A DNA stretch of 42,809 bases from Rhodoferax sp. OV413 (GTDB lineage: Bacteria > Pseudomonadota > Gammaproteobacteria > Burkholderiales > Burkholderiaceae_C). Below are positions 23,338-31,590 of the stretch, one piece after another (the first letter of the stretch is position 1; every line of letters begins with the position of its first letter). Both the position numbers and the translations under genes were made by a program. The stretch spans positions 1-42,809 of the forward strand of contig CAMAWD010000054.1 in assembly GCA_945861785.1 (NCBI GenBank), given 5' to 3'. The notes beneath the pieces were generated by a model. That model did no database searches and was not told the origin of the DNA. It worked only from the letters and a program-made list of their open reading frames with translations.

Positions 23338-23928
23338 CTATTTCATGAATGAGAAGCCAATTGATTCCAGTTTCTCACTTACTGATTCGCCAAACTCCGC
23401 CTTGAACTTTTTGCTTTCTTCTGGCGAAAATGCAATGTCGTTGTAGTCAGCCTCTGCGGCACCGGTAATGAGTACCAGCAGCAAGGCTGTTTCGCTGCTG
23501 ATGTTGGTGAAGTCTCGGCAGACTGCTTTGGGCACGCGGATGAGGTCATAGGGCTCAAGCACCGTCTCGTGTTCCCCGTGATCGCCCCAACGGATCAAGA
23601 ATCTCCCCTTCAAGCAAAAAAAATGCTCCACCGTGTGGAAGTGGGCGTGCAGCATCGGCTTATCACCAGGGGGGCACTCGGCAATGATGACGGACAAATT
23701 TTCACCCGTCACGATAGCTGGTTTGGCGGACATGGGCCCCGCCTTCTGCGATGGTGCCATGAGCGTATAGAGGGTCCTCGCCGCGATCGATGTGTAGGCC
23801 TCTGTCGGGATGCCTGAGTCCTTTGCGTAGTAACTGCTCTGCGGACGAAGGTCCTTGAACCGCACTGTCAGTTTTTCCATCTCCTCCGGACTAATGGTTT
23901 GGGTCGGTGGCAATTCTGGTTTGGCCAT
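23338..23928 (-). CDS. Cupin domain protein
   Basis: A 196-residue single-cupin protein. The first cupin motif LHAHFHTVEHFFCLKG carries likely metal ligands H94, H96 (or H98) and E101. The second part PYDLIRVPKAVCRDFTN has Arg or Asn where many cupins carry the last His, so the metal site may be incomplete. About 60 N-terminal residues precede the barrel and a charged helical tail follows. It lies downstream of the TauD-type dioxygenase on the same strand (110 bp gap) and tail to tail with the racemase gene, only 7 bp apart. It may be a small dioxygenase, isomerase or ligand sensor of the island pathway. Confidence 0.8.
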   Translation of the reverse strand: MAKPELPPTQTISPEEMEKLTVRFKDLRPQSSYYAKDSGIPTEAYTSIAARTLYTLMAPSQKAGPMSAKPAIVTGENLSVIIAECPPGDKPMLHAHFHTVEHFFCLKGRFLIRWGDHGEHETVLEPYDLIRVPKAVCRDFTNISSETALLLVLITGAAEADYNDIAFSPEESKKFKAEFGESVSEKLESIGFSFMK

Positions 23929-24038
23929 GATGGGTCTCCTCTACTTTTGATGTTGATTGAACGCTTGCAGCGGTGAGTTGTTGGCACCCACTATCGCACC
24001 GACCCCATTTGCACCAAGAGGAAAGTTCGACACTGCAC

Positions 24039-24902
24039 TTACACGGGGACTGTTTCGTGCACCGCACACTGCCGCATTTTTCGGGGATGAGTCCCATCAT
24101 AGGGCGTTGCCCTGTGCATTGTTCTGCGATCATCCCAAAGTACAAAATCGTCCGGTTGCCAAGAGTGGGCATACGTGAATCTCGATTGCGTCGAATATTC
24201 AATCAGCTCCGCTATCAGTGCGCGCCCTCTCTCAACCTCCCACCCGTCAACATGCGATGCATGTGAAGCCAAGTACAGTGACTTCAACCCATCCTGTGGA
24301 TGAACTCTCACCAACGGATGCGTTACCGGCGGATGATCACGGAGCGTCGCCGGGTCGAACTTGTCCGCAGTGAATCCGACTTGTTCTCGCGATCGGATCA
24401 CACTGTGAATGACTTGAAGCCCTTCCAGTTCTGCCTGTCTCGACGCCGGCAATGAAGCCCAAGCAGACCGTGTGTCTGCAAATTCGGTAGGCGGAGGACT
24501 CGGAGGAAGTTCTCTCGCGAGCAGGCCAGTCAGGCGGATCGGCAGCCGCAAAAATGAGCCGTCTGTATGCCACAGGCGATTGGCCAGGTTGTACCATCCC
24601 TGGACGCTGTCCTTGCTGATCGGGTTGCCTGAATCATCAACAGTGCCAACATCGATGAGGGTCGCACTCGCGCCTGCAACTTCTTTGAACAAAGGAGTTC
24701 TGCCAGGACCAAATTGCCGAATGAATGCGTCCTGCTGTTCCGCATCCATGGGTTGTTTTCGAAAGACCAACACCCCATAGGTTGCAATCGCAGATTCAAT
24801 TTGGCCCACATCATCCGCTGCCAGAGGGCGCCTCAGGTCAAAGCCCGCGGCCTCTGCAACAAACGTGTTGCCCAACCTTCGATACGCGTGCTTGATTGTC
24901 AT
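24039..24902 (-). CDS. TauD/TfdA family Fe(II)/2-oxoglutarate dioxygenase
   Basis: A 287-residue dioxygenase that hydroxylates its substrate using 2-oxoglutarate and O2; relatives cleave taurine or 2,4-D. The iron triad is visible: H112 and D114 in WHTDGSF and H263 in TMHRATPYDG. The 2-oxoglutarate-binding Arg follows in HPRKMR (R274-R277 region). Length and layout match TfdA/TauD. It is transcribed away from the ABC importer and is followed by the cupin gene. Ether or alkyl cleavage releasing an acid for the racemase pathway is a reasonable guess, but only a guess. Confidence 0.88.
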   Translation of the reverse strand: MTIKHAYRRLGNTFVAEAAGFDLRRPLAADDVGQIESAIATYGVLVFRKQPMDAEQQDAFIRQFGPGRTPLFKEVAGASATLIDVGTVDDSGNPISKDSVQGWYNLANRLWHTDGSFLRLPIRLTGLLARELPPSPPPTEFADTRSAWASLPASRQAELEGLQVIHSVIRSREQVGFTADKFDPATLRDHPPVTHPLVRVHPQDGLKSLYLASHASHVDGWEVERGRALIAELIEYSTQSRFTYAHSWQPDDFVLWDDRRTMHRATPYDGTHPRKMRQCAVHETVPV

Positions 24903-25382
24903 GCTAGGTCCGACCCAAATTGGTTATTGTGAAGACGAAAGACTCACCAAGGGACCTTTTCCGCGCATCAAATCGCACACAGCCAATAGCCCTCGCGACT
25001 TGCTGGGTCAACACGTTCGGCCTCTTTCTCAAGAGGCATCGCAGTGCCGCCAAGGACTTGTTGAATGTGAACCGCGCCCTGGTCACATCGCCAAGCGCGA
25101 GGCCCTTTGAACGAGAGACCGTCTTCTGTCATGCCCAAAAACATTCTAGGCGGCGGGTAACTCAAAGGTCACCTAGGGTCTACCCCTAGAGGCGTGGGAG
25201 GGTGTTGACATGATTAGATTAGATCACATACTATCGTCGCAATTCGAGGAACCATGCGCGCACATGCGGGCATGGATTGTGTCGAAGTTGAATGCAAGCC
25301 AGCCTGTCAGGCCTCCTGTTGAGCGTCTGTCAGGCCCGCCGCATTCTGCGTCCAAAAAATGAATTTTCAGGAGACAAATGCA
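24903..25382. other. Divergent control region of the island
   Basis: The 480 bp between the dioxygenase and receptor genes carry the promoter for the importer operon (25173-25234, separate entry). A 65-codon minus-strand frame (24968-25165) has no recognisable family and no good ribosome site, so I do not call it. The dioxygenase promoter must lie near 24905-24965, but its boxes are not clear. Confidence 0.5.
25173..25234 (+). promoter_or_regulatory. Promoter of the LivKGFHM operon with upstream palindrome
   Basis: TTGACA at 25205-25210 and TACTAT at 25229-25234 are separated by 18 bp, a near-consensus sigma70 promoter. Fifteen bp upstream of the -35 lies CTAGGGTCTACCCCTAG (25173-25189), an inverted repeat with 6-bp arms, at a typical activator position. 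The spacer itself contains TGAT and ATCA arms (25211-25226), which could bind a repressor. Together they suggest substrate-controlled expression of the importer. Confidence 0.7.
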
Positions 25383-26549
25383 ATGTTGAAATTCAACCGC
25401 CGAGTCGTGTCACGTGTTGCAGCGAGTGCGGCCGTGCTTGCTGCCATGGCCACCAGCATTGCGGCTCTTGCGCAATCGCCTGCGGGGCCCATCAAGGTTG
25501 GAGGTCTGTCATTCCTTACCGGTAAGTTTGGTTCGTACGGGCAGGATATTGGCAAAGGAATGCGCCTTGCAATCAAACAGATCAATGATGGTGGCGGACT
25601 GCTGGGAGGCGCAAAGCTCGAACTGGACCTTCAAGACACAGTGTCCGATTCAGCGCAGGCGGTTAGTCTGCTGCGCCGCTTTGCCGGGTCAGCCGATGTA
25701 GTTGGTGTTGTTGGCCCGGTGGGGACTCCCGACTTTCTCGCCATACTTCCGCTGTCCGGCCAGTTGGGCATACCAATTATCAGTTTGGGATCTCAGAAGG
25801 AGATGGCAAGCACTGAATTCTCTGACTGGATTGTCCGTGTGAATTTGCCAGTCACTCCCGCCCTCATCACTGCTGTTTTGGCGCAGACCAAGAAGGGCCG
25901 AAAGCTGGAGACGGTTGCATTGATCCGCGACCGTGCAAATGACTCGGGCCAGGCCGAGGCGAAGGCTGTTCGTCAGGCAATTGAAGCAGGCGCTGGTGTC
26001 AAGCTTGTGGCGGATGAGGCATATGCCGCAGGCGACAAGGACTTTGGGGCAGTCCTGGACAAAATGCTTCGCGAGAAGCCGGACGCGATCTGGATTGCCG
26101 GCGTAACCAACGAGGTCTCGCTGTTGCTGCAGCAAGCGAGGGCCAGGGGCTTCAAGGGCTCTTTCCTGGGCGGCGCGGGGATGAATGATCCAAAAATTGC
26201 GCAGCTGGCGAAGGAAGCCGCCGCGGGGATAGTGACATTTTTGCCGGTTAATTTTGAGTCAAACGCGCCTCAAGTGAAGAAATTTATTGCGGGCTATCGT
26301 GAGGCCCATGGGCAGGGGCCGATCCCTGTCTACGCCGTGTATGGCTACGACGGAGTGATGATTTTGGCGAACGCAATCAGTACAGCAAAAAGCACGGACC
26401 GAAAGGTGGTCATGCAGGCACTGGGCAACACAAAGGGGTTTGTCACGGTTTCGGGAAGCTACACCTATGCCGGCAAGGGGGACAACGTGGCTCCATTCCC
26501 CTTCCTGATGGAAATGACCGCTGAAGGAAACTTCAAGCCACTCAATTAG
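25383..26549 (+). CDS. ABC transporter substrate-binding protein (LivK/Peripla_BP_6)
   Basis: A 388-residue periplasmic receptor of the branched-chain-amino-acid type. A signal peptide covers about residues 1-31 (RRVVSRVAASAAVLAAMATS...ALAQ). The mature protein opens with IKVGGLSFLTGKFGSYG and contains the two-lobe pattern (DTVSDSAQAVSLLRRF, GVVGPVGTPDFLAI, VYAVYGYDGVMILANA). The start at 25383 is supported by AGGAGA eight bases upstream; the ATG at 25378 leads to a stop after three codons. It is the first gene of a five-component importer followed by a hydrolase. Homologues bind amino acids, aromatic acids or amides; the racemase and dioxygenase next to it suggest an organic acid. Confidence 0.9.
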   Translation: MLKFNRRVVSRVAASAAVLAAMATSIAALAQSPAGPIKVGGLSFLTGKFGSYGQDIGKGMRLAIKQINDGGGLLGGAKLELDLQDTVSDSAQAVSLLRRFAGSADVVGVVGPVGTPDFLAILPLSGQLGIPIISLGSQKEMASTEFSDWIVRVNLPVTPALITAVLAQTKKGRKLETVALIRDRANDSGQAEAKAVRQAIEAGAGVKLVADEAYAAGDKDFGAVLDKMLREKPDAIWIAGVTNEVSLLLQQARARGFKGSFLGGAGMNDPKIAQLAKEAAAGIVTFLPVNFESNAPQVKKFIAGYREAHGQGPIPVYAVYGYDGVMILANAISTAKSTDRKVVMQALGNTKGFVTVSGSYTYAGKGDNVAPFPFLMEMTAEGNFKPLN

Positions 26550-26564
26550 CTTTGCGGCTCCAGT

Positions 26565-27293
26565 ATGCATGGGGTGTTGGCTCTTAGAGAAATCAGCAAG
26601 AGCTTTGGCGGAAATCAAGCGCTTCAACGGCTTAGCCTGGATGTCCATGTGGGGCAGATTCAAGGTTTGATTGGCCCGAATGGCGCGGGGAAGACAACTG
26701 TCCTCAATATAGCGACGGGAGTCTATAAGCCGGATGCAGGGCAGGTGTTGGTGAATGGTCACGACGTAACCAGTCTGAGGCCGTATGAGAGGTCGCGTTT
26801 AGGGCTTTCCCGGACATTCCAAGGAGGCAGACCCTTTGGCCAACTGACAGCCCGCGAAAACATCCAGATTGCGATCGAACAGCGCCAGAAGATTGAACGC
26901 GCAGGTAGATTTGAGCCGTCTCCAGTTCAAAATGCCGACGCCCTGCTTGATGAAATAGGACTGCTGGGCGAGGCAGAGCTATTGGCGAAGTCTTTGCCCT
27001 ACGGAAAGCAAAAGCAACTTGAGATCGCAAGAGCAATTGCCTATGCCACCTCCGTCATGCTCCTCGACGAGCCAACCTCTGGCCTGAGCCTGGAAGAAAT
27101 TGATCTGGTTTTATCTGTTGTTGCCAAGTACCGAAGCAAACTGGCCATCCTGCTCGTTGAGCACAATATGGATGTGGTGATGGCAGTCTGCAATCAAATC
27201 GTCGTGATCGACGCCGGATGCTGGATTGCCGCCGGCGAGCCCAAGGAGATTCAGGTGAACCCGCAGGTTGTCAACGCGTACCTGGGCACCTGA
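26565..27293 (+). CDS. LivG-type ABC transporter ATP-binding protein
   Basis: A 242-residue ATPase of the LivG class. The Walker A motif GPNGAGKTT is at about 37-45, the Q-loop region is in LSRTFQGGRPF, the signature is the variant LPYGKQKQLEIARA, and Walker B is VMLLDEPTSGLS. The H-loop His is in LLVEHNMDVV. It begins 15 bp after the receptor gene and is followed 14 bp later by the LivF gene; both ATPases form the cytoplasmic heterodimer that drives import. Confidence 0.92.
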   Translation: MHGVLALREISKSFGGNQALQRLSLDVHVGQIQGLIGPNGAGKTTVLNIATGVYKPDAGQVLVNGHDVTSLRPYERSRLGLSRTFQGGRPFGQLTARENIQIAIEQRQKIERAGRFEPSPVQNADALLDEIGLLGEAELLAKSLPYGKQKQLEIARAIAYATSVMLLDEPTSGLSLEEIDLVLSVVAKYRSKLAILLVEHNMDVVMAVCNQIVVIDAGCWIAAGEPKEIQVNPQVVNAYLGT

Positions 27294-27307
27294 CGGTCCT
27301 CCTGGTT

Positions 27308-28045
27308 ATGCTTTCTATTCAAAAATTGAGCTGCTCCTACGGACAGGCGCCTGTACTGCACGATATTTCAATCGAAGTTGCGGCAGGAAAGGTCAGCGTC
27401 ATCCTTGGGCCGAACGGTGCCGGAAAATCGACGTTGCTCAAGGCCATCATGGGCCACATGCCCGTCGTTTCCTGCCAACGCATCTCGGTGGCCGGAGGAA
27501 GATCACTCGATCGCTTGCCCATGCACGCAGTCGCGCGAATGGGTGTCGCTTACGTGCCGGAAGGCAGAGGCATTCTCAATTCACTGACGGTATTGGAAAA
27601 CCTGCAGCTTGGTTTGTCACTGCTGCGCATAAGAAGCCCAAAGGAAGGCGCTGAGGCGGCTCTGGACAAAGTGCTCGATAGTTTTCCAATGTTGAAGGAT
27701 CGGACACATGTTGCTGCGGGTCTCCTGAGCGGCGGGCAGCAACAGATGCTGGCGATTGCGCGGGCTTTGATTTCCAACCCTTCGGTTCTGCTGCTGGATG
27801 AGCCTTCCCTCGGGCTGGCACCGCTAATCCGGCTTGATATCGCGAGGCTGCTGCGGGAGATCGCTGATTCGAAGAACGTTGCGGTCCTGCTTGCGGAGCA
27901 GGACATTACGCTCGCACAGCGCTGCGCTGACCAGGCTTACGTACTCCGTCGCGGCAGGATAGTCGCCGAGATGGCCGGCGGCGAGTTGATAGATCGCGAG
28001 CGCCTCAGGCAGTTGTATCTTGGCTCCGCGCCTGCCGCCAGCTAA
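27308..28045 (+). CDS. LivF-type ABC transporter ATP-binding protein
   Basis: A 245-residue ATPase of the LivF class. Walker A is GPNGAGKST at about 34-42, the VPEGRGI segment is typical of LivF, the signature is LSGGQQQMLAIARA, Walker B is VLLLDEPSLGLAP, and the His switch is replaced by a Gln-rich LLAEQDITLAQRC, as is usual in LivF. The ATG at 27308 is used because the preceding in-frame sequence belongs to the LivG gene in another frame. It ends 20 bp before the permease gene. Confidence 0.92.
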   Translation: MLSIQKLSCSYGQAPVLHDISIEVAAGKVSVILGPNGAGKSTLLKAIMGHMPVVSCQRISVAGGRSLDRLPMHAVARMGVAYVPEGRGILNSLTVLENLQLGLSLLRIRSPKEGAEAALDKVLDSFPMLKDRTHVAAGLLSGGQQQMLAIARALISNPSVLLLDEPSLGLAPLIRLDIARLLREIADSKNVAVLLAEQDITLAQRCADQAYVLRRGRIVAEMAGGELIDRERLRQLYLGSAPAAS

Positions 28046-28065
28046 GTATTAAGGGCGATTTGAAG

Positions 28066-28959
28066 ATGGAATTTTTTATTCAGTTGATTGTCGGAGGTCT
28101 CTCAGTCGGTGGCACCTATGCCCTGGTCGCGCTAGGCTTTGTGCTCATATTTGGTGTGGCGAATGTCCTGAACATCGCACACGCGCAGTCCATCATGCTG
28201 GCACCATTTCTGATATTCGTCTTGATGGAGCAATGCAAGGTATCGGCTGCGGTGGCGCTGCCACTGGCTATTGCCTTGACGGTTCTGATTGCGTTCATTG
28301 TTTACTATGGTGCGATCCGGCCATTTCTCGTGGCTGGGCGAGAGTCGGGCTATCTGGCACCATTCATCGGTAGCTTTGGCGCGTCGTTGCTCATCGAGAA
28401 TTTGCTCGGGAAGATCTTCGGGACGGATTCGCAATCATTTCCCATCGCGATTCCACGAGAAGTCTGGACCATTCATTCAATCGTCCTTGTGCCCATGCAG
28501 GTCGTCAGTATGGCTTGCGTCTTCGTCGCGTCGCTGACCCTTGCCTGGATTGTCAAGCGAACCCAGATTGGGCGTGCGATGCGCGCCGTTGCCGAAAATC
28601 CTGTTGTTGCCGAGTCGCAGGGTATTTCGGCCAGATTGACGATCATCGTCACCATATCCATTGCCACTGTACTGGGCGCGATTTCCGGGATCCTTTTTTC
28701 TGCTGGAAACAATGCCGTCTCACCGTTCATGGGCATGGAGTATGGCCTGAAAGGCCTGGTGGTCATGATTATTGGCGGCGTTACCAGTCTCGCCGGCGCA
28801 GTCGTTGCTGGCCTGCTTTTGGGTGTCGCCGAGTCGCTGGCGGTTGGTTACCTGTCGTCGAGTTTCAGCATGGTGATAAGTTTCGGTCTGCTTCTGATTA
28901 TTTTGCTGTTCCGCCCGACGGGACTATTTGCCTCTGCGTCCCGGGAGTCACGTCCATGA
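28066..28959 (+). CDS. LivH-type ABC transporter permease
   Basis: A 297-residue membrane protein of the LivH class with about eight transmembrane segments. The family start IVGGLSVGGTYALVALGFVL and NVLNIAHAQSIMLAPF are intact, and the cytoplasmic EAA-like loop contains RTQIGRAMRAVAENPVVAE, which docks on the ATPases. The ATG at 28066 follows AAGGGCGA; the TTG two codons earlier is less likely. Its stop overlaps the start of livM (ATGA), so the two permeases are translationally coupled. Confidence 0.92.
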   Translation: MEFFIQLIVGGLSVGGTYALVALGFVLIFGVANVLNIAHAQSIMLAPFLIFVLMEQCKVSAAVALPLAIALTVLIAFIVYYGAIRPFLVAGRESGYLAPFIGSFGASLLIENLLGKIFGTDSQSFPIAIPREVWTIHSIVLVPMQVVSMACVFVASLTLAWIVKRTQIGRAMRAVAENPVVAESQGISARLTIIVTISIATVLGAISGILFSAGNNAVSPFMGMEYGLKGLVVMIIGGVTSLAGAVVAGLLLGVAESLAVGYLSSSFSMVISFGLLLIILLFRPTGLFASASRESRP

Positions 28960-29804
28960 ATGGGTACCTTGCGTCCATAGTTATTCCCGTTTTGATCGAC
29001 GCGATTGCCGTGTTGGGACTCTATGTGATTGTGAGCAGCGGACGATTGTCCATCGGGCATGCCGCCTTTTTTGGCATCGGCTGCTACGTCAGCGCACTGT
29101 TGTCCGCCCAGTTGAAGTACCCGGTGTGGCTGGCGATCTCGGCTGGTGTGGTCAGCGCGGCGATGGCTGGACTTCTGTTCGCCTTGCTGGCAGAGCGATT
29201 AAGCCACTGGTTCTTTGCCATTGCGACATTGGCCTTCTCGGTCATGCTTTCTGGAATTGTTTCTAGCGTAGAAAGCCTGGGGGGGGCGACAGGAATTTAT
29301 GGCGTCCCATTGGCCGTTGACTTGCCAGTGGTCGCAGTCTGCCTCGTGGCAGTCCTGGTACTCGTGTATTTCATCGATGGCTCATCGTTCGGGCGGTCAT
29401 TGCGTGCAGTTCGCGATTCGGAAATTGCCGCCGAGGCAGTTGGCATCAATCCCAGATTTGCACACGTGGGGGCATTTGCCATCGGGACAGCGGTGGCGGG
29501 TTTGGCTGGGGGACTATGGGCACATTACCTTGGAGTCGTCAAGCCAGTTGACATGTCGCTTGACCGATCCCTGTTCTTCTTGATCTACTTGGCCGTGGGT
29601 GGCGTCGAGCATTGGGCCGGCGCGCTTCTGGGCACAATCTCATTGGGGATATTGCCAGAGGTTCTGAGGTTTTCACGCGAGTATCGGCTGGTATTCTTCG
29701 GCCTGCTATTGACGAGCTTCATGGTACTTCGGCCCAGTGGATTTTTGTCGCGGGAGACCGTCTCTTGGTTGATCAAGAAAGTGCGCCTTGGCCAACGCGC
29801 TTAG
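28956..29804 (+). CDS. LivM-type ABC transporter permease
   Basis: A 282-residue permease of the LivM class. Marker segments are SSGRLSIGHAAFFGIGCY in the second helix pair and the ATPase-contact loop SFGRSLRAVRDSEIAAEAVG near residue 150. The C-terminus ends FMVLRPSGFLSRE, close to the usual family ending on a Leu/Phe-x-P-x-G motif. It is shorter than the LivM of the second cluster in this window (358 residues), lacking the extra N- and C-terminal extensions. It starts inside the last codons of livH. Confidence 0.9.
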   Translation: MNGYLASIVIPVLIDAIAVLGLYVIVSSGRLSIGHAAFFGIGCYVSALLSAQLKYPVWLAISAGVVSAAMAGLLFALLAERLSHWFFAIATLAFSVMLSGIVSSVESLGGATGIYGVPLAVDLPVVAVCLVAVLVLVYFIDGSSFGRSLRAVRDSEIAAEAVGINPRFAHVGAFAIGTAVAGLAGGLWAHYLGVVKPVDMSLDRSLFFLIYLAVGGVEHWAGALLGTISLGILPEVLRFSREYRLVFFGLLLTSFMVLRPSGFLSRETVSWLIKKVRLGQRA

Positions 29805-29897
29805 CTCTTGAGTCTGCTGCGGCTCGTAATTTGACCCGACCCAGTGCAAGGAGCCGACCGAGGTCTCACATTCGGTTCAACAAGCGAGAGAGCTCCC

Positions 29898-30746
29898 ATG
29901 AATGACCAGCTTCCCTTTCCCCCATTGCCGGAGCCGCTCTCTGAATTGATGCGGCGTTACGAAGTGCGGGACTACGTGATCGATGAGCGAGTGTGGAGGG
30001 TAGTTGACACCGCAAGCACAGCCGGGACCGATCTTTGCCCCTTGGTGATGCTGCCGGGCGCACTCGGTTCGCACTTGGTTTTCTATCGCCAATGGAAGCA
30101 CCTTGATCTTTACCAGCCGGCCCGTCGAGTCATTTTGGTGGACTATCCGGGGTCTTCGGATTTGACTCGTATGGCCGCTGCGTTCGAGGAGTTGATGCGT
30201 CTGCTTAAAGTCGAGCGTGCGATATTTGCGGGTTCCTCGCTCGGCGCGTGCTGGCTGCAGGTTTTTACGTCTTCGATCGCGCCATCGATGGTTCAGCGCA
30301 CAGAGCACCTGTTGATTGGCAACGCCTTTGTCGACGCCGAACCACTCCAGTTGAACCCGCTTTTTGTGCGGTCTCTTGTCAACGACAAACCGGCCGATGA
30401 ACTGAAGAAGAAATTTTCGGGATTCATCGAGGCCATGCCAGATGGCGAATTGCGCTCAGCCCAAATTTGCTTTGCGCGAGTCCAGACGGCAGAGCAGTTG
30501 TCTGGTCGACTTCGGATGGTTGCCAATGTTGGCGCGATTCCACTGAGCAAAGTGGCGCAGGAACGGATGACGGTATTAACGTGCGATGACGATGGCGTCA
30601 CCACAAAAGACATCGGCAACCTGGTTTGCGCTGCCTATCCGAAGGCGCGACACGTTTCATTTGAAAGTGGCGGGCACTATCCGCATGTCAACCAGGCCGC
30701 GCGTTACAACGAGTTGCTTGGTGAAATTCTGGCTTTGCCAATTTGA
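29898..30746 (+). CDS. Alpha/beta hydrolase, maspardin-like
   Basis: A 282-residue alpha/beta-hydrolase-fold protein. The oxyanion region reads LVMLPGALGSHLVFYRQW, and the nucleophile elbow is AGSSLGACWLQ (Ser114). A His is present near the end in SGGHYPHVNQ. The unusual CPLVMLPG start and the YPGSSDLTRMAAAFEELM pattern recall the maspardin group, whose catalytic status is uncertain. It starts 93 bp after livM and is probably the last gene of the importer operon. It may open a CoA, ester or lactone intermediate of the island pathway. Substrate unknown. Confidence 0.75.
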   Translation: MNDQLPFPPLPEPLSELMRRYEVRDYVIDERVWRVVDTASTAGTDLCPLVMLPGALGSHLVFYRQWKHLDLYQPARRVILVDYPGSSDLTRMAAAFEELMRLLKVERAIFAGSSLGACWLQVFTSSIAPSMVQRTEHLLIGNAFVDAEPLQLNPLFVRSLVNDKPADELKKKFSGFIEAMPDGELRSAQICFARVQTAEQLSGRLRMVANVGAIPLSKVAQERMTVLTCDDDGVTTKDIGNLVCAAYPKARHVSFESGGHYPHVNQAARYNELLGEILALPI

Positions 30747-31019
30747 CGTATTGAGGGAGTGGGAAAAGCCGACCACTGCTGTTCCCGCCATCTGGCGCAA
30801 TTGTGCGCAGGAGATTGTGCGCGGGTCGGTGCGGTTTGGCTGAACGCCACAGCCCGGCGCGCCACTTGACCGGCGCTCCGCGGAGTGACTTGTGCAGCAG
30901 GGCCGCCCGCGCAGTTGCCGACCATGCCGCCGCCCAAGATCTTGCCTTGGCCCAGATTGCGCTTGAAGTCAGCAGAAAATCAATTGATAATTCAGTTTTA
31001 CACATTTACTCAAATCACC
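30747..31019. other. Right edge of the low-GC island
   Basis: No gene is supported here. Base composition returns to GC-rich near 30.8 kb. A short frame ending QEIVRGSVRFG (to 30843) resembles the fragment at the left edge of the island (21478-21582). A TTGATA (30984-30989) with TACTCA 17 bp later (31007-31012) may be the promoter of the following toxin-antitoxin pair. Confidence 0.4.
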
Positions 31020-31295
31020 ATGACGGATGCAGCGCCAGAACCCACCCAGCGCCTGAATGTTGACCTGCCGAAGTCACAGTATTTCGCGCTCAAATCATAT
31101 GCGCTGCACAACGAGACCACGGTGTCCCAACTGGTGCGTGATTCTTTGCGCGGCATTGTGGAGTACGACACCTGGTTCAAAGCCAAGGTGCGAGCCGCTC
31201 AGGCTGACCAGCGTCCTGCCATTGAGCCCGCAGAATGGAAAGCCATCCGCGCTCAAAAACTGGCGCAACGTAAAGCGCTGGCTGACAAGACATGA
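31020..31295 (+). CDS. Ribbon-helix-helix antitoxin of a ParE/RelE module
   Basis: A 91-residue antitoxin. The N-terminal DNA-binding unit is RLNVDLPKSQYFALKSYALHN then ETTVSQLVRDSLRG, a clear ribbon-helix-helix. A charged helix (PAEWKAIRAQKLAQRKALA) at the C-terminus would wrap the toxin. Its stop overlaps the toxin start (ATGA), which couples their translation as usual for type II modules. Family is CopG/ParD-like; a precise subgroup is not claimed. Confidence 0.82.
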   Translation: MTDAAPEPTQRLNVDLPKSQYFALKSYALHNETTVSQLVRDSLRGIVEYDTWFKAKVRAAQADQRPAIEPAEWKAIRAQKLAQRKALADKT

Positions 31296-31564
31296 AGGTG
31301 CTGCGCAAGCCGCAGTACTGGGAGAGCCTGCAAGCCATCGAAGACTACATTGCCCATGACAATCCCCTCGCTGCGAGCGATCTGTGGTTGGGCATTGACG
31401 AGCAAGTCAGTCTGCTTGCCGACCCGAATTTTCCCCGCAGACCTGGCCGCGTAGCAGGCACGCTCGAGCTGGTGGTGCATCCCAATTACGTTGTGATTTT
31501 GGAGCAATCACCTCATACCGTGACGGTGCTTGAGGTACTGCATGTGGCGATGAAGTACCCGTGA
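31292..31564 (+). CDS. ParE/RelE-superfamily toxin
   Basis: A 90-residue toxin-fold protein. An N-terminal helix (YWESLQAIEDYIAHDNPLAAS) leads into the strands PRRPGRVAGTLELVV, NYVVILEQ and VTVLEVLHVAM, the characteristic ParE order with an Arg-containing turn and a final hydrophobic strand. ParE toxins poison DNA gyrase and RelE toxins cleave mRNA; sequence alone does not decide which. The pair sits between the low-GC island and the second ABC operon, a common stabilising position beside horizontally acquired DNA. Confidence 0.82.
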   Translation: MKVLRKPQYWESLQAIEDYIAHDNPLAASDLWLGIDEQVSLLADPNFPRRPGRVAGTLELVVHPNYVVILEQSPHTVTVLEVLHVAMKYP

Positions 31565-31590
31565 GGTGTTGATGCCGACGTCCCCCGCAG

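Noticed and set aside
24968-25165. 65-codon minus-strand frame in the island control region
   Set aside because: No family resemblance, no ribosome site, and it overlaps the region expected to hold promoters.
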